Part shown: positions 1-8,814 of the stretch, in pieces
Layout of the letters: every line of letters starts with the position of its first letter
Numbering within the stretch: position 1 is the first letter of the stretch
DNA from: Ureibacillus thermophilus
GTDB lineage: Bacteria > Bacillota > Bacilli > Bacillales_A > Planococcaceae
Direction: 5' to 3'
NCBI RefSeq assembly: GCF_004331915.1
Contig: NZ_CP036528.1
Span: 1,378,567 to 1,442,566, forward strand
DNA: 64,000 bases
Notes under the pieces: model-generated
What the model was told of the DNA's origin: nothing
Databases searched by the model: none
What the model saw: only the letters and a program-made list of their open reading frames with translations
Made by a program: the position numbers and the translations under genes

Positions 1-936
1 ATCGGGGCAGCGGCACTTTTGCTGATTCTCGGCATCATTGTGTTCATTAATTTAATTTTGCCGGATAAAGTAGAAATTCCTGATGTTTCTAATATGGAAG
101 TGGAAGAAGCAACGGAAGTTTTGGAAAAAGCCGGATTTGAAGTTGGCGAAATAAGGGAAAAGAATTCCGATGAAGTAGAAGAAGGCCATGTCATTGAAAC
201 GGATCCAAAAGCCGGATTGACAAGAGCTAAAGGTTCTAAAATTGATATCATTGTCTCCATTGGCAATGAAGAAATGGAAATGAAAGATTATGTAGGGAAA
301 CAGCTAAATCAAGTATTGTCCATTATCAGCGATGAATTTAAAGATGTGAAAGTGATCGAGGAATATTCCAATCAAACGGAAGGCACCATCCTCAGCCAAG
401 ATCCTTCACCGGGCGAGAAAGTAGTGCCGGAAGAAACAGTTGTTACATTAACCGTAAGCAAAGGAAAACAAATTGGCACAGTAGTTGATTTAACAGGCTA
501 CAACCAATCAGCCATGAGGGAATATGAAAAAAGTTCAGGATATAAAATTAAAATCGTTGAAGAAGTATATTCGGATGATATTCCAGCGGGCAGCGTAGTT
601 TCGCAAAATCCGAAACCAAACACTAAATTGGAAGTAGGAGAATCGATAAACGTCGTTATTTCAAAAGGTCCAAAGAAAAAACAAGAAAAATTATACGTTA
701 AAGATATCGTCATTCCATATGATCACGCATTGATGGGCCAAGAACAACGAGTTAAAATTTTTATACAAGATAAATCGAATACAATGGTCAAACCATTCGA
801 TGAATTCACGATTACAGAAGATACCACTTACCGCATTCAATTAACAATTGAGGAAGGTTCTACAGCGGCATACCGAATTGAAAAAGATTCAGTGGTTATC
901 GAAGAAGAAACTATACCATTCGACAAAATAAATTAA
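1..936 (+). CDS. prkC: Serine/threonine protein kinase PrkC, C-terminal part (cut by window edge)
   Basis: The frame is open from base 1, so this is the 3' end of a longer gene. It starts in a hydrophobic membrane segment (LLLILGIIVFINLIL) followed by three PASTA repeats of about 65 residues, each ending in a VS(I/K)G-like motif, and a C-terminal beta-rich tail. PASTA domains outside the membrane bind peptidoglycan fragments; in B. subtilis PrkC this signals spore germination and growth state to a cytoplasmic kinase domain, which here lies upstream of the window. The following rsgA, rpe, thiN order matches the prkC locus of B. subtilis, which supports the name. The kinase domain itself is not visible. 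Confidence 0.9.
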   Translation: MGAAALLLILGIIVFINLILPDKVEIPDVSNMEVEEATEVLEKAGFEVGEIREKNSDEVEEGHVIETDPKAGLTRAKGSKIDIIVSIGNEEMEMKDYVGKQLNQVLSIISDEFKDVKVIEEYSNQTEGTILSQDPSPGEKVVPEETVVTLTVSKGKQIGTVVDLTGYNQSAMREYEKSSGYKIKIVEEVYSDDIPAGSVVSQNPKPNTKLEVGESINVVISKGPKKKQEKLYVKDIVIPYDHALMGQEQRVKIFIQDKSNTMVKPFDEFTITEDTTYRIQLTIEEGSTAAYRIEKDSVVIEEETIPFDKIN

Positions 937-947
937 GGAGGAATTGG

Positions 948-1832
948 ATGCCTAATGGGCAAATACGCAAGGCATTAAGCGGATATTACTATGTATACGA
1001 TGAAGGAAAATTATTGCAATGCCGAGGACGAGGGGTTTTCCGGAAAAGAGGGGAACAGCCTCTCGTCGGCGACTTTGTTGAATATGCCAAAGAAAACGAA
1101 GGATCTGATGGGGTCATAACAAAAATTTATCCGCGAAAAAACGCTTTAATCCGTCCGCCCATTGCCAATGTGGACCAAGCTATACTCGTTTTTTCAGTAA
1201 AAGAGCCGGATTTTAATTTAATTTTATTGGATCGGTTTTTAGTTGTTTTGGAATCTCACCGAATAACACCGATCATATGCTTAACAAAAATGGATTTGCT
1301 TTCTGAAAATGAAAAAGATGATATCCAAGCGTATATTCAAATCTATCAAGAAATTGGATATGAAGTGATAGAGACGTACAAAAATGATCCAACCCTGCTT
1401 GCAAAACTGGAACCTTTTTTAAAGGAAAAAACAACCGTATTGGCTGGACAATCCGGCGTTGGAAAATCCACTTTATTAAATACATTGATTCCTCAGTTGA
1501 ATCTGAAAACAGGGGAAATATCCCAATCTCTTGGAAGAGGGAAGCATACAACAAGGCACGTGGAATTAATCGAAGTGGCAGGGGGACTTGTTGCAGATAC
1601 GCCAGGATTTAGCTCCTTTGACTTTGAGCATATCGAAAAAGAGGACTTGACCGCTTGTTTTCCGGAGTTTGAACGGAAAAAAGACGAATGCAAATTCCGC
1701 GGATGCCTTCATTTGAAAGAACCTCAATGCGCCGTAAAGGCAGGAGTGGAATCTGGCGAGATTCAATCATTCCGTTATGAACATTATTTAGATTTTATGC
1801 AAGAAATCATTGATCGAAAGCCGAGGTACTAA
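948..1832 (+). CDS. rsgA: Small ribosomal subunit biogenesis GTPase RsgA
   Basis: 294-residue circularly permuted GTPase that checks late maturation of the 30S subunit. An N-terminal OB-fold region (VGDFVEY) is followed by G4 TKMD near residue 113, then the P-loop GQSGVGKS near 166 and G3 DTPGF near 217. The C-terminal zinc knuckle has the spaced Cys/His set in [14 protein letters not shown]. The order G4-G1-G3 is diagnostic of the family. A strong ribosome binding site (aaggagg) precedes the ATG, 11 bases after prkC. It is co-transcribed with prkC and rpe as in B. subtilis (yloQ/cpgA). Confidence 0.96.
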   Translation: MPNGQIRKALSGYYYVYDEGKLLQCRGRGVFRKRGEQPLVGDFVEYAKENEGSDGVITKIYPRKNALIRPPIANVDQAILVFSVKEPDFNLILLDRFLVVLESHRITPIICLTKMDLLSENEKDDIQAYIQIYQEIGYEVIETYKNDPTLLAKLEPFLKEKTTVLAGQSGVGKSTLLNTLIPQLNLKTGEISQSLGRGKHTTRHVELIEVAGGLVADTPGFSSFDFEHIEKEDLTACFPEFERKKDECKFRGCLHLKEPQCAVKAGVESGEIQSFRYEHYLDFMQEIIDRKPRY

Positions 1833-1834
1833 TC

Positions 1835-2497
1835 ATGATTAAAATTGCTCCATCTATTTTATCAGCGAATTTTGCAAAATTAGGGGAAGAAGTAAAGGAA
1901 GTGGAAGCTGCAGGTGCAGACCTGATCCATATTGATGTGATGGACGGGCATTTTGTTCCGAATATTACGATGGGTCCTATTGTGGTGGAAGCATTGAGAC
2001 CTGTCACAAACCTTCCTTTAGATGTACATTTAATGATTGAAAATCCTGATCAATATATTGAAGCCTTTGCAAAAGCAGGAGCGGACTGGATTTCTGTCCA
2101 TGTGGAAGCTTGTCCTCATTTGCACCGTACGATACAGTTAATCCGCTCCTTTGGTGTGAAACCAGGAGTTGTATTAAATCCACACACGCCGATTGAAATG
2201 ATTCAACACGTGTTGGAAGATGTTGATTTTGTTTTGTTAATGACAGTGAACCCTGGTTTTGGAGGACAAAAATTCATTGAAAATGTTGTTCCAAAAATTG
2301 AAGCATTATCCAATTTAATAAAAGAAAAAGGGTTAAACGTAGAAATCGAAGTGGACGGAGGCATTACGAAAGAAACGATTGTCCCTTGCGCCAAAGCGGG
2401 AGCGACCATCTTCGTAGCCGGTTCAGCCATTTACAATAAAGAGGATCGAAAAGCTGCATTGCAAGCAATTAAAACGAGTGGTGAGGCTGCAATTTGA
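1835..2497 (+). CDS. rpe: Ribulose-phosphate 3-epimerase
   Basis: 220-residue TIM-barrel enzyme that interconverts ribulose 5-phosphate and xylulose 5-phosphate in the pentose phosphate pathway. It shows the family N-terminus [16 protein letters not shown], the metal and catalytic motif [15 protein letters not shown], the phosphate-binding stretch [11 protein letters not shown] and the late VEVDGGI with the second catalytic Asp. Length is normal. It starts two bases after rsgA and its stop overlaps the TTG start of thiN, so the three genes are translationally linked. Confidence 0.97.
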   Translation: MIKIAPSILSANFAKLGEEVKEVEAAGADLIHIDVMDGHFVPNITMGPIVVEALRPVTNLPLDVHLMIENPDQYIEAFAKAGADWISVHVEACPHLHRTIQLIRSFGVKPGVVLNPHTPIEMIQHVLEDVDFVLLMTVNPGFGGQKFIENVVPKIEALSNLIKEKGLNVEIEVDGGITKETIVPCAKAGATIFVAGSAIYNKEDRKAALQAIKTSGEAAI

Positions 2498-3156
2498 AAA
2501 TGGATAAAATCTTAATTTGCGCCGGCGGTCCAAAATTGGAGCTATGCTCTTTTGACAGGTTCCGAAAAGAATCGAATATCTATTATATAGGAGCGGACCG
2601 CGGCACTCTTTATTTACTTGAAGAAGGAATTGTTCCCCATGAAGCGGTAGGGGATTTTGATTCGTTGACAGAACAAGAATGGGAAGAGATTAATAGGAAA
2701 GTAAAAAAAATTGATCGACATCGTGCGGAAAAGGATGAAACCGACACGGATTTGGCGCTTTTTAAAGCCATTTCCTATAACCCGAAAGAAATTTTCATAA
2801 CAGGGGTTACCGGTGGACGCTTAGATCACTTTGAAGCGGCTGTCCGTTCCCTTTATCAGATGAAATCACAATATCCCCATATTGAACATAAAATTATTAA
2901 CAGACATAATGAAATCAGCATTTTGCTTCCAGGAAAGCATATTATCAGAAGAGATGAAAATTATCGGTATCTTTCATTTTTTTCTTTTCAACAAGCGGTG
3001 GAAAACGTAACGTTGCGCGGTGTGAAATATGAAACAACAAGGGAAAGAATTGAAGTGGGTTCAAGCCGATTTACGAGCAATGAGCTAGTGGATGAACAAG
3101 GGTATATCTCCTTTTCTTCGGGCATATGTTTAATGATAAGAAGCAGTGACTTATAA
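2494..3156 (+). CDS. thiN: Thiamine pyrophosphokinase
   Basis: About 220 residues; transfers pyrophosphate from ATP to thiamine to make thiamine pyrophosphate in the cytosol. Family motifs are visible: [27 protein letters not shown] (acidic, Mg-binding) and [13 protein letters not shown], with a beta-rich C-terminal substrate-binding half. The TTG at 2494 overlaps the rpe stop codon; an ATG at 2500 is an equally possible start. Position between rpe and spoVM is the same as in B. subtilis. Confidence 0.94.
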   Translation: MKMDKILICAGGPKLELCSFDRFRKESNIYYIGADRGTLYLLEEGIVPHEAVGDFDSLTEQEWEEINRKVKKIDRHRAEKDETDTDLALFKAISYNPKEIFITGVTGGRLDHFEAAVRSLYQMKSQYPHIEHKIINRHNEISILLPGKHIIRRDENYRYLSFFSFQQAVENVTLRGVKYETTRERIEVGSSRFTSNELVDEQGYISFSSGICLMIRSSDL

Positions 3157-3169
3157 AGGAGGTTTCATC

Positions 3170-3274
3170 GTGCGAGTTTATACTTTCCAATTGCCAAAGT
3201 TTTTAAGCAATCTTACCCGTTCTTGCATTAATTTATTTTCAAGCGGCAATAAAAAGAAAAAGAAGAAAGAATAA
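3170..3274 (+). CDS. spoVM: Stage V sporulation protein M, long lysine-tailed form
   Basis: Short gene of 34 codons with a GTG start and a perfect aaaggagg site 8 bases upstream. The product begins MRVYTFQLPKFLSN, close to B. subtilis SpoVM (MKFYTIKLPKFLGG) including the helix-breaking Pro9. SpoVM is an amphipathic peptide that sits on the convex forespore membrane and recruits the coat ATPase SpoIVA. The position between thiN and rpmB is exactly that of B. subtilis spoVM. It is longer than the usual 26 residues and ends in SGN followed by six lysines and Glu. The tail is the odd part; the first 20 residues carry the identification. A sporulation-specific promoter was not identified. Confidence 0.88.
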   Translation: MRVYTFQLPKFLSNLTRSCINLFSSGNKKKKKKE

Positions 3275-3335
3275 TTTCTTCTTGAATGGAAATTTGTTTG
3301 GCATTATTGTGATATTTCTTTCATGCTATAACACG

Positions 3336-3364
3336 CCACCCGGTTGAATGGGTGGTTTTTTTTT
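3336..3364 (+). terminator. Rho-independent terminator after spoVM
   Basis: Stem ccaccc / gggtgg with an 8-base loop, followed by nine T. It ends the prkC-rsgA-rpe-thiN-spoVM transcript. Confidence 0.85.
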
Positions 3365-3371
3365 GCAATAA

Positions 3372-3416
3372 AAAAGTGTAAATAAAGTTAGCATAACCGA
3401 CTTTATTTACACTTTT
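3372..3416 (-). terminator. Terminator of rpmB (17-bp perfect stem)
   Basis: A perfect 17-bp inverted repeat (3372-3388 with 3400-3416, 11-base loop) lies 12 bases downstream of the rpmB stop. Read on the minus strand it ends in a T-rich run. It lies back to back with the spoVM terminator, separating convergent transcripts. Confidence 0.85.
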
Positions 3417-3428
3417 ATATGTGTTTGA

Positions 3429-3617
3429 TTATACACGTTCTACTTTACCAGATTTTAAAGCGCGAGTAGAAACCCAAACACGTTTTGGTTTACCATCAAC
3501 TAAGATACGTACTTTTTGTAGGTTTGGTTTCCAAGTACGTTTGTTAGCGTTCATTGCGTGAGAACGTTTATTACCTGTACGAGTTTTACGCCCAGTAACT
3601 ACGCATTTTTTTGGCAT
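3429..3617 (-). CDS. rpmB: 50S ribosomal protein L28
   Basis: 62 residues from [12 protein letters not shown], the same length as B. subtilis L28, with the conserved block [15 protein letters not shown] and the C-terminal [10 protein letters not shown]. It is a small basic component of the large ribosomal subunit. The start was chosen at 3617 because a gaggagg site lies 9 bases upstream and homologs begin there; a longer reading frame to 3659 is not supported. It is transcribed opposite to its neighbours, as in B. subtilis, from its own promoter. Confidence 0.97.
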   Translation of the reverse strand: MPKKCVVTGRKTRTGNKRSHAMNANKRTWKPNLQKVRILVDGKPKRVWVSTRALKSGKVERV

Positions 3618-3682
3618 CAATATTCCCTCCTCAAAGATGAATCTGAAATTATTCCTCAATACGAGTATTCACATACCATAAT

Positions 3683-3711
3683 AATGTAACATAGACATTT
3701 CATCAATGCAA
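3683..3711 (-). promoter_or_regulatory. SigA-type promoter of rpmB
   Basis: On the minus strand, TTGCAT at 3711-3706, a 17-base spacer and TACATT at 3688-3683 preceded by TGT (extended -10). It is about 66 bases upstream of the rpmB start codon. Confidence 0.65.
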
Positions 3712-3903
3712 CTCTTTTAAAGAAGGTTTCAAGAAAAAATCCTTTACAGTGATATATAAACGGCAAAAAGGTAAATTTATTAAATCATCGATTCAAAAAC
3801 CTCCAAAATAGTGATGAACTAGACGAGTTGCAACGTTATCTTTTATAATCAAATTTTGTGTAGTACAATTAATTTAGTTAAAATGAGCCAAGGGGGCAGT
3901 ATC

Positions 3904-4269
3904 ATGTCAATCGAAATTCGAAACGATTACGGCCAAATTGATATTTCCAATGACGTTATCGCTCAAATTGCCGGTGGAGCGGCAACGGAATGCTACGGTG
4001 TTGTCGGAATGGCGAGCAAACATCAAATCCGTGATGGTTTAACAGACATATTAAAAAAAGAGAATTTTGCAAAAGGCGTCATCGTTCGCCAAGAAGGGGA
4101 AAATCTCCACATCGATATGTATATTATCGTTAGCTATGGCACAAAAATTTCTGAAGTCGCATATCAAGTCCAATCTAAAGTAAAATATACCATCAACAAA
4201 ACATTAGGTTTGAACGTGAAATCCGTGAATATTTTTGTTCAAGGCGTTCGAGTAATGAACGGTGAATAG
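3904..4269 (+). CDS. Asp23/Gls24 family envelope stress protein (YloU-like)
   Basis: 121 residues starting MSIEIRNDYGQIDIS, with the Asp23 hallmarks ISNDVIAQIAGGAATECYGVVGM and a C-terminal VKSVNIFVQGV. Members of this family are small cytosolic or membrane-associated proteins linked to envelope homeostasis; the exact role of YloU is unknown. The start is set at the ATG at 3904, after an aaggggg site, rather than further upstream. It stands directly before fakA with an 18-base gap, as yloU-yloV in B. subtilis, so the two form an operon. Confidence 0.9.
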   Translation: MSIEIRNDYGQIDISNDVIAQIAGGAATECYGVVGMASKHQIRDGLTDILKKENFAKGVIVRQEGENLHIDMYIIVSYGTKISEVAYQVQSKVKYTINKTLGLNVKSVNIFVQGVRVMNGE

Positions 4270-4287
4270 AGGAGGATATTAATCAAC

Positions 4288-5931
4288 ATGAAGTTATTAG
4301 ATGGAACAAAATTTGCAGAGATGGTCCAAATGGGATCGCACCATCTAACTCAAAATGCAGATTTTGTAGATTCATTAAACGTATTTCCTGTACCGGATGG
4401 CGATACAGGGACCAATATGAATTTATCAATGATTTCCGGTGCAAAAGAAACTGCAGCAAATGCTCAAAAACATATCGGCAAAACAGCTCAAAGCTTGGCA
4501 AAAGGATTATTGATGGGAGCCCGTGGAAATTCAGGGGTGATTTTATCCCAATTATTCCGTGGTTTCGGAAAATATTTGGAAAAAGAAAGCGAAATTAATG
4601 CAAAACAATTCGCACAAGCCTTTCAAGCTGGAGTGGACACGGCCTACAAAGCGGTAATGAAGCCTGTGGAAGGAACCATTTTAACTGTTGCCCGTGAAGC
4701 AGCTGCAAAAGGTATGCAAGTGGCAGAGCATGAAGAAAATATTGTGAAAGTAATGGAAGCGATTGTAGAAGAAGCGAAAAACTCCTTGCAGCGCACGCCT
4801 GATTTGCTCCCTGTGTTAAAAGAAGTAGGCGTTGTGGACAGCGGCGGTCAAGGACTTGTCATCATCTATGAAGGTTTTTTAGCATCCCTTAAAGGGGAAG
4901 CGCTGCCACAAAAATCAAAAGTCGATAGTCTTGAAGAATTGGTGAATGCAGAACACCATCGGGCCCAAGAATATATGAGCACAGAAGATATCGTGTTCGG
5001 TTATTGTACAGAAATCATGGTCCGTTTCGAATCTGGGAAAGAGCCTTTTGATGAATCGAAGTTCCGGGAAGATTTGAGCAAGTTAGGAGATTCTTTGCTC
5101 GTTGTTTCAGATGATGAAATTGTAAAAGTACATATTCATACTGAAACACCTGGAATCGTGTTAAATGAAGGGCAAAAATATGGCAGCTTAATCAAAATAA
5201 AAGTGGATAATATGCGTGAACAGCATTCAGCCATTGTAAACGCTGAAAAAACGGAAAACCAAATTAAAGAAAAACATCCTTACGCGGTTGTGACCGTAGC
5301 AATGGGTGAAGGAATCAGCGAAATGCTGAAGAGCATAGGAGCTTCTTATGTGATTGAGGGCGGCCAAACGATGAATCCTTCCACAGAAGATATTGTAAAA
5401 GCAGTTAAAGAAATAGGCGCAGAAAAGGTTTTAATTTTGCCTAACAATAAAAATATTGTCATGGCAGCTGAACAAGCGGTGGAACTTTTGGATATTGAAG
5501 CGGCAGTAGTGCCGACAAAAACAATTCCACAAGGGATGGCAGCAATTCTTGCATTCAATCCTGAAGCATCCATTGAGGAAAATAAAGAAGCCATGACCGA
5601 AGCAATGGCAGCGGTAAAAACAGGACAAATTACCTTCGCTGTAAGAGATACAACGATTGATGGCGTGGAAATCCATAAAGATGATTATATGGCGCTTGCC
5701 GACGGAAAAATCGTTGCTTCTACAACCAATATGTTAGATGCAGCTCGGCAATTGCTGACGGAGCTTATTGATGAGGAATCGGAAATTGTGACAATGATTT
5801 ATGGCGAAGATGTATCGGAAGAAGAAGTCAACGAAATGGTCCAATTCATCGAGGAGCAATATCCGGATATAGAATTGGATCTCGTGGATGGAAAACAAGC
5901 TCTATATCCTTTCATCTTCTCAGTGGAATAA
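4288..5931 (+). CDS. fakA: Fatty acid kinase catalytic subunit FakA (YloV, DhaL domain)
   Basis: 547 residues. The N-terminal DhaL kinase domain carries NVFPVPDGDTGTNM (Mg/ATP-binding Asp cluster), GARGNSGVILSQLFRGF and VDSGGQGL. A middle domain and a C-terminal DegV-like domain follow, the standard FakA layout. FakA phosphorylates exogenous fatty acids held by FakB carriers so that PlsX/PlsY can use them. The plsX gene is about 2.9 kb downstream. A terminator follows within 10 bases. In B. subtilis sdaAB-sdaAA lie between this gene and recG; here they are absent. Confidence 0.93.
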   Translation: MKLLDGTKFAEMVQMGSHHLTQNADFVDSLNVFPVPDGDTGTNMNLSMISGAKETAANAQKHIGKTAQSLAKGLLMGARGNSGVILSQLFRGFGKYLEKESEINAKQFAQAFQAGVDTAYKAVMKPVEGTILTVAREAAAKGMQVAEHEENIVKVMEAIVEEAKNSLQRTPDLLPVLKEVGVVDSGGQGLVIIYEGFLASLKGEALPQKSKVDSLEELVNAEHHRAQEYMSTEDIVFGYCTEIMVRFESGKEPFDESKFREDLSKLGDSLLVVSDDEIVKVHIHTETPGIVLNEGQKYGSLIKIKVDNMREQHSAIVNAEKTENQIKEKHPYAVVTVAMGEGISEMLKSIGASYVIEGGQTMNPSTEDIVKAVKEIGAEKVLILPNNKNIVMAAEQAVELLDIEAAVVPTKTIPQGMAAILAFNPEASIEENKEAMTEAMAAVKTGQITFAVRDTTIDGVEIHKDDYMALADGKIVASTTNMLDAARQLLTELIDEESEIVTMIYGEDVSEEEVNEMVQFIEEQYPDIELDLVDGKQALYPFIFSVE

Positions 5932-5935
5932 AAAG

Positions 5936-5959
5936 CGTCTCTTGTTGGGACGTTTTTTT
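5936..5959 (+). terminator. Terminator after fakA
   Basis: Stem cgtctc / gggacg (one G-U pair) around a 5-base loop, then seven T. It lies just past the fakA stop. Confidence 0.8.
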
Positions 5960-6063
5960 ATTTTAGCTCATTGTTTTGATACAAAATGCCAGTTCATGGT
6001 ACACTGAATTCATACAAATCTAGTAAAGATTTGCTGCAATCATCATTGGAGCGTGAAAAGGCT

Positions 6064-8112
6064 TTGGGACAAATTGAATTTGAACCCGTTACAAATATTA
6101 AAGGTGTGGGAGCAGAAACAGCGGAAACATTGAAAGAGCTGGGCATTCATCACGTGCAGGATTTGCTCATGTATTTCCCATTTCGTTATGAAGATTTCAG
6201 ATTAAAAGATATAGTGGAAACGCCCCATAATGAACAAGTCACCATCGAAGCAAGAGTGGAGAGTGTGCCCGTTGTCTTTTTTATGGGCAAAAACAAATCA
6301 AGACTTCAAGTGAGTGTGCTTACTGGCCGACATATTGTAAAAGTCGTTTTCTTTAATCAGCATTATTTGAAGGAACGGTTAACGCCAGGGACAATCATTA
6401 CCGTTTCTGGAAAATGGAATCGGGCACGACAAACGATTACTGCTTCAAGCGTCAAATTTGGACCAAAAGAGCAATCCCAAGATTTTGAACCGGTGTATCG
6501 GCTAAAGGGCAATTTGCATCAGAACCGTTTTCGCAAATTTATGCGGCAAGCCCTTGATCTGGCCAAAGGAGAGCTTCCAGAAAATCTCCCAAGGGAAATA
6601 AGGGAACGATATAAATTATTATCGATTGACGAAGCCCTTGAAGGCATTCATTTTCCAAAAGATGCAAACCATTTAAAACAGGCTAGAAGGCGCTTTGTAT
6701 ATGAAGAATTATTAATGTTCCAACTGCGCATCCAAGCATTGCGGAAAACAAGGAAAGAAAATGAAAAAGGCATAGCCATTCAATATGACTTAAAAAAATT
6801 GAAAGAATTTATCGGTCAAATTCCTTTTGAATTGACGAATGCCCAAAAACGGGTCGTCAATGAAATTTGCCGAGATTTAAAATCCCCCTATCGCATGAAT
6901 CGCCTTCTGCAAGGGGATGTGGGCTCTGGAAAAACGATTGTTGCTGCCATTGCCCTTTATGCTTGTGTGACGGCGGGATACCAAGGGGCTTTAATGGCGC
7001 CGACGGAAATTTTAGCGGAGCAGCATTTTGCATCCCTTGAAAGCCTTTTCCAACCGGCAGGGGTGAACATTGCGCTGCTTACCGGCTCTACAAAGACAAA
7101 AGAACGAAAACAAATTTTAGAGCGGTTGGAAAAGGGAGAAATTCAAGTGATTATCGGCACTCACGCCCTCATTCAGCCGGATGTTGTGTTCCATCAATTA
7201 GGCTTTGTCATTACTGATGAACAGCACCGTTTTGGGGTGGAACAGCGCAGAATATTGCGGGATAAAGGAATGCATCCGGATGTGCTCTTTATGACGGCAA
7301 CACCGATTCCAAGAACATTAGCCATCACAACTTTTGGTGAAATGGATGTGTCCGTCATTGATGAATTGCCGGCAGGACGCAAACAAATTGAAACCCATTG
7401 GCTGAAAAAGGAACAGTTCCATGCTTGTCTAGCGAAGATGGAAACAGAGCTGAAAAAAGGCCGTCAAGCATATGTTATTTGCCCTTTAATTGAGGAATCG
7501 GAGAAAATCGATGTGCAAAATGCGGTGGAAGTGTATGAACAGCTAAGAGGGATGTTTCAAGGCCGATTTGAAGTAGGTCTCATGCATGGGCGCCTTCCTT
7601 CTGAGGAAAAAGATCAAGTGATGCGGGCATTTAAGGATGGAAAAATTCATGTGCTTGTTTCTACAACGGTTGTAGAAGTGGGCGTGAACGTACCAAATGC
7701 CAGCTTCATGTTAATTTATGATGCAGACCGGTTTGGCCTTGCCCAGCTCCATCAGCTGCGGGGGCGCGTTGGACGTGGTGACTATCAATCTTATTGCGTG
7801 CTTTTGGCCAATCCGAAATCGGAAGAAGGAATCGAACGGATGAAAAGCATGACGGAACTTGCAGACGGCTTCCGGTTGGCTGAAAAGGATTTGGAACTTC
7901 GGGGTCCGGGGGATTTCTTCGGAAAACGGCAAAGCGGATTACCTGAGTTTAAACTTGCAGATTTAGTCCATGATTACCGCGTGTTGGAAGTGGCGCGGGA
8001 TGATGCGGCCAAACTTGTTTATGACGAAAAATTTTGGCGGGATGAAGAGTACAAGTATTTGCGTAAAATGTTGGAAGAATCAGGCGCATTAAGTGGAGAA
8101 AGAATAGATTAA
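6064..8112 (+). CDS. recG: ATP-dependent DNA helicase RecG
   Basis: Helicase that remodels stalled replication forks and branched DNA. The N-terminal wedge domain begins with the helix-hairpin-helix-like NIKGVGAETAETL. Helicase motifs follow in order: GDVGSGKT (Walker A), a DEQH box (TDEQHRFG), TATPIPRT, then STTVVEVGVNVPNA and QLRGRVGRG. I chose TTG at 6064 because it gives 682 residues, the B. subtilis length, and places NIKG at the same offset. An in-frame ATG at 5986 would add 26 residues, but its upstream region is a terminator tail with no ribosome site. The start therefore remains uncertain; the gene itself is not. Confidence 0.95.
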   Translation: MGQIEFEPVTNIKGVGAETAETLKELGIHHVQDLLMYFPFRYEDFRLKDIVETPHNEQVTIEARVESVPVVFFMGKNKSRLQVSVLTGRHIVKVVFFNQHYLKERLTPGTIITVSGKWNRARQTITASSVKFGPKEQSQDFEPVYRLKGNLHQNRFRKFMRQALDLAKGELPENLPREIRERYKLLSIDEALEGIHFPKDANHLKQARRRFVYEELLMFQLRIQALRKTRKENEKGIAIQYDLKKLKEFIGQIPFELTNAQKRVVNEICRDLKSPYRMNRLLQGDVGSGKTIVAAIALYACVTAGYQGALMAPTEILAEQHFASLESLFQPAGVNIALLTGSTKTKERKQILERLEKGEIQVIIGTHALIQPDVVFHQLGFVITDEQHRFGVEQRRILRDKGMHPDVLFMTATPIPRTLAITTFGEMDVSVIDELPAGRKQIETHWLKKEQFHACLAKMETELKKGRQAYVICPLIEESEKIDVQNAVEVYEQLRGMFQGRFEVGLMHGRLPSEEKDQVMRAFKDGKIHVLVSTTVVEVGVNVPNASFMLIYDADRFGLAQLHQLRGRVGRGDYQSYCVLLANPKSEEGIERMKSMTELADGFRLAEKDLELRGPGDFFGKRQSGLPEFKLADLVHDYRVLEVARDDAAKLVYDEKFWRDEEYKYLRKMLEESGALSGERID

Positions 8113-8120
8113 GTTTGGGA

Positions 8121-8152
8121 GAACGTAACAATTCGCTGTTGCGTTCTTTTTT
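8121..8152 (+). terminator. Terminator after recG
   Basis: A 10-bp stem (gaacgtaaca with tgttgcgttc, one G-U pair), a 6-base loop and six T. Its 3' arm also carries the -35 hexamer of the fapR promoter. Confidence 0.85.
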
Positions 8153-8188
8153 ATGGAAATGTATACTGGTGTTAGTACCAAGTGCTAA
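8139..8188 (+). promoter_or_regulatory. fapR operon promoter with FapR operator
   Basis: TTGCGT at 8139-8144, a 17-base spacer and TATACT at 8162-8167 form a SigA-type promoter. Directly downstream, 8172-8188 reads TTAGTACCAAGTGCTAA, a near-palindrome (TTAGTAC / GTGCTAA) matching the known FapR operator pattern TTAGTACC...TACTAA. Its place over the expected transcription start fits repression by FapR when malonyl-CoA is low. The functional link is inferred from B. subtilis. Confidence 0.8.
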
Positions 8189-8217
8189 ATCGATTAGGAG
8201 TAAGAAGTAGGTGGCGA

Positions 8218-8814
8218 ATGTTGAAAAGAAAATCAAAGAAAGAGCGGCAACAGTTACTTTTAGAAACGATTGAGGAAAATCCATTCGTCACGGATGAACA
8301 ACTAGCTGCAAAATTTGGTGTGAGCGTTCAAACGATTCGCCTCGATCGGATGGAACTTTCGATTCCGGAACTAAGAGAACGAATTAAAGATGTCGCTGAA
8401 AGAAATCTTGAAAATGAAGTAAAATCATTGCCGATAGATGAAGTTATTGGCGAAATCATTGATATCGAATTAGATAAACGGGCTATATCCATTTTTGATG
8501 TGAAAGAAGAACATGTTTTTCAACGAAATGGCATCGCCCGCGGGCACCATCTATTTGCCCAAGCCAACTCCCTTTGCGTCGCTGTAATCGATGACGAACT
8601 TGCGTTAACGGTTCGGGCCAATGTGGTATTTATAAAATCTGTTCGTGCAGGAGACCGCGTTGTGACAAAAGCCATTGTCCGCGAAACAAATAAAGAAAAA
8701 AATCGGACGTATGTGGATGTCATTTCTACAGTCAATAATGAAATTGTGTTTAAAGGTGAATTTGAAATGTATCGCACGAAAGGTGTAGGTGAAAAAAATG
8801 AAAATCGCAATTGA
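8218..8814 (+). CDS. fapR: Fatty acid and phospholipid biosynthesis repressor FapR
   Basis: 198 residues from ATG 8218. The N-terminal winged helix-turn-helix ([26 protein letters not shown]) is followed by an alpha-helical linker and a hot-dog-fold effector domain holding [12 protein letters not shown], where malonyl-CoA binds in B. subtilis FapR. Malonyl-CoA releases the repressor from DNA. It heads the operon fapR-plsX-fabD-fabG and has its own operator at 8172-8188, so it is autoregulated. The start at 8218 follows taggtgg; upstream in-frame codons fall inside the promoter region. Its end overlaps plsX. Confidence 0.96.
   Translation: MLKRKSKKERQQLLLETIEENPFVTDEQLAAKFGVSVQTIRLDRMELSIPELRERIKDVAERNLENEVKSLPIDEVIGEIIDIELDKRAISIFDVKEEHVFQRNGIARGHHLFAQANSLCVAVIDDELALTVRANVVFIKSVRAGDRVVTKAIVRETNKEKNRTYVDVISTVNNEIVFKGEFEMYRTKGVGEKNENRN

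Noticed and set aside
498-713. Minus-strand frames inside prkC, smc, ftsY, fliY and other genes
   Set aside because: They lack ribosome sites and family features, lie fully opposite well-supported genes and follow from codon bias of the coding strand.
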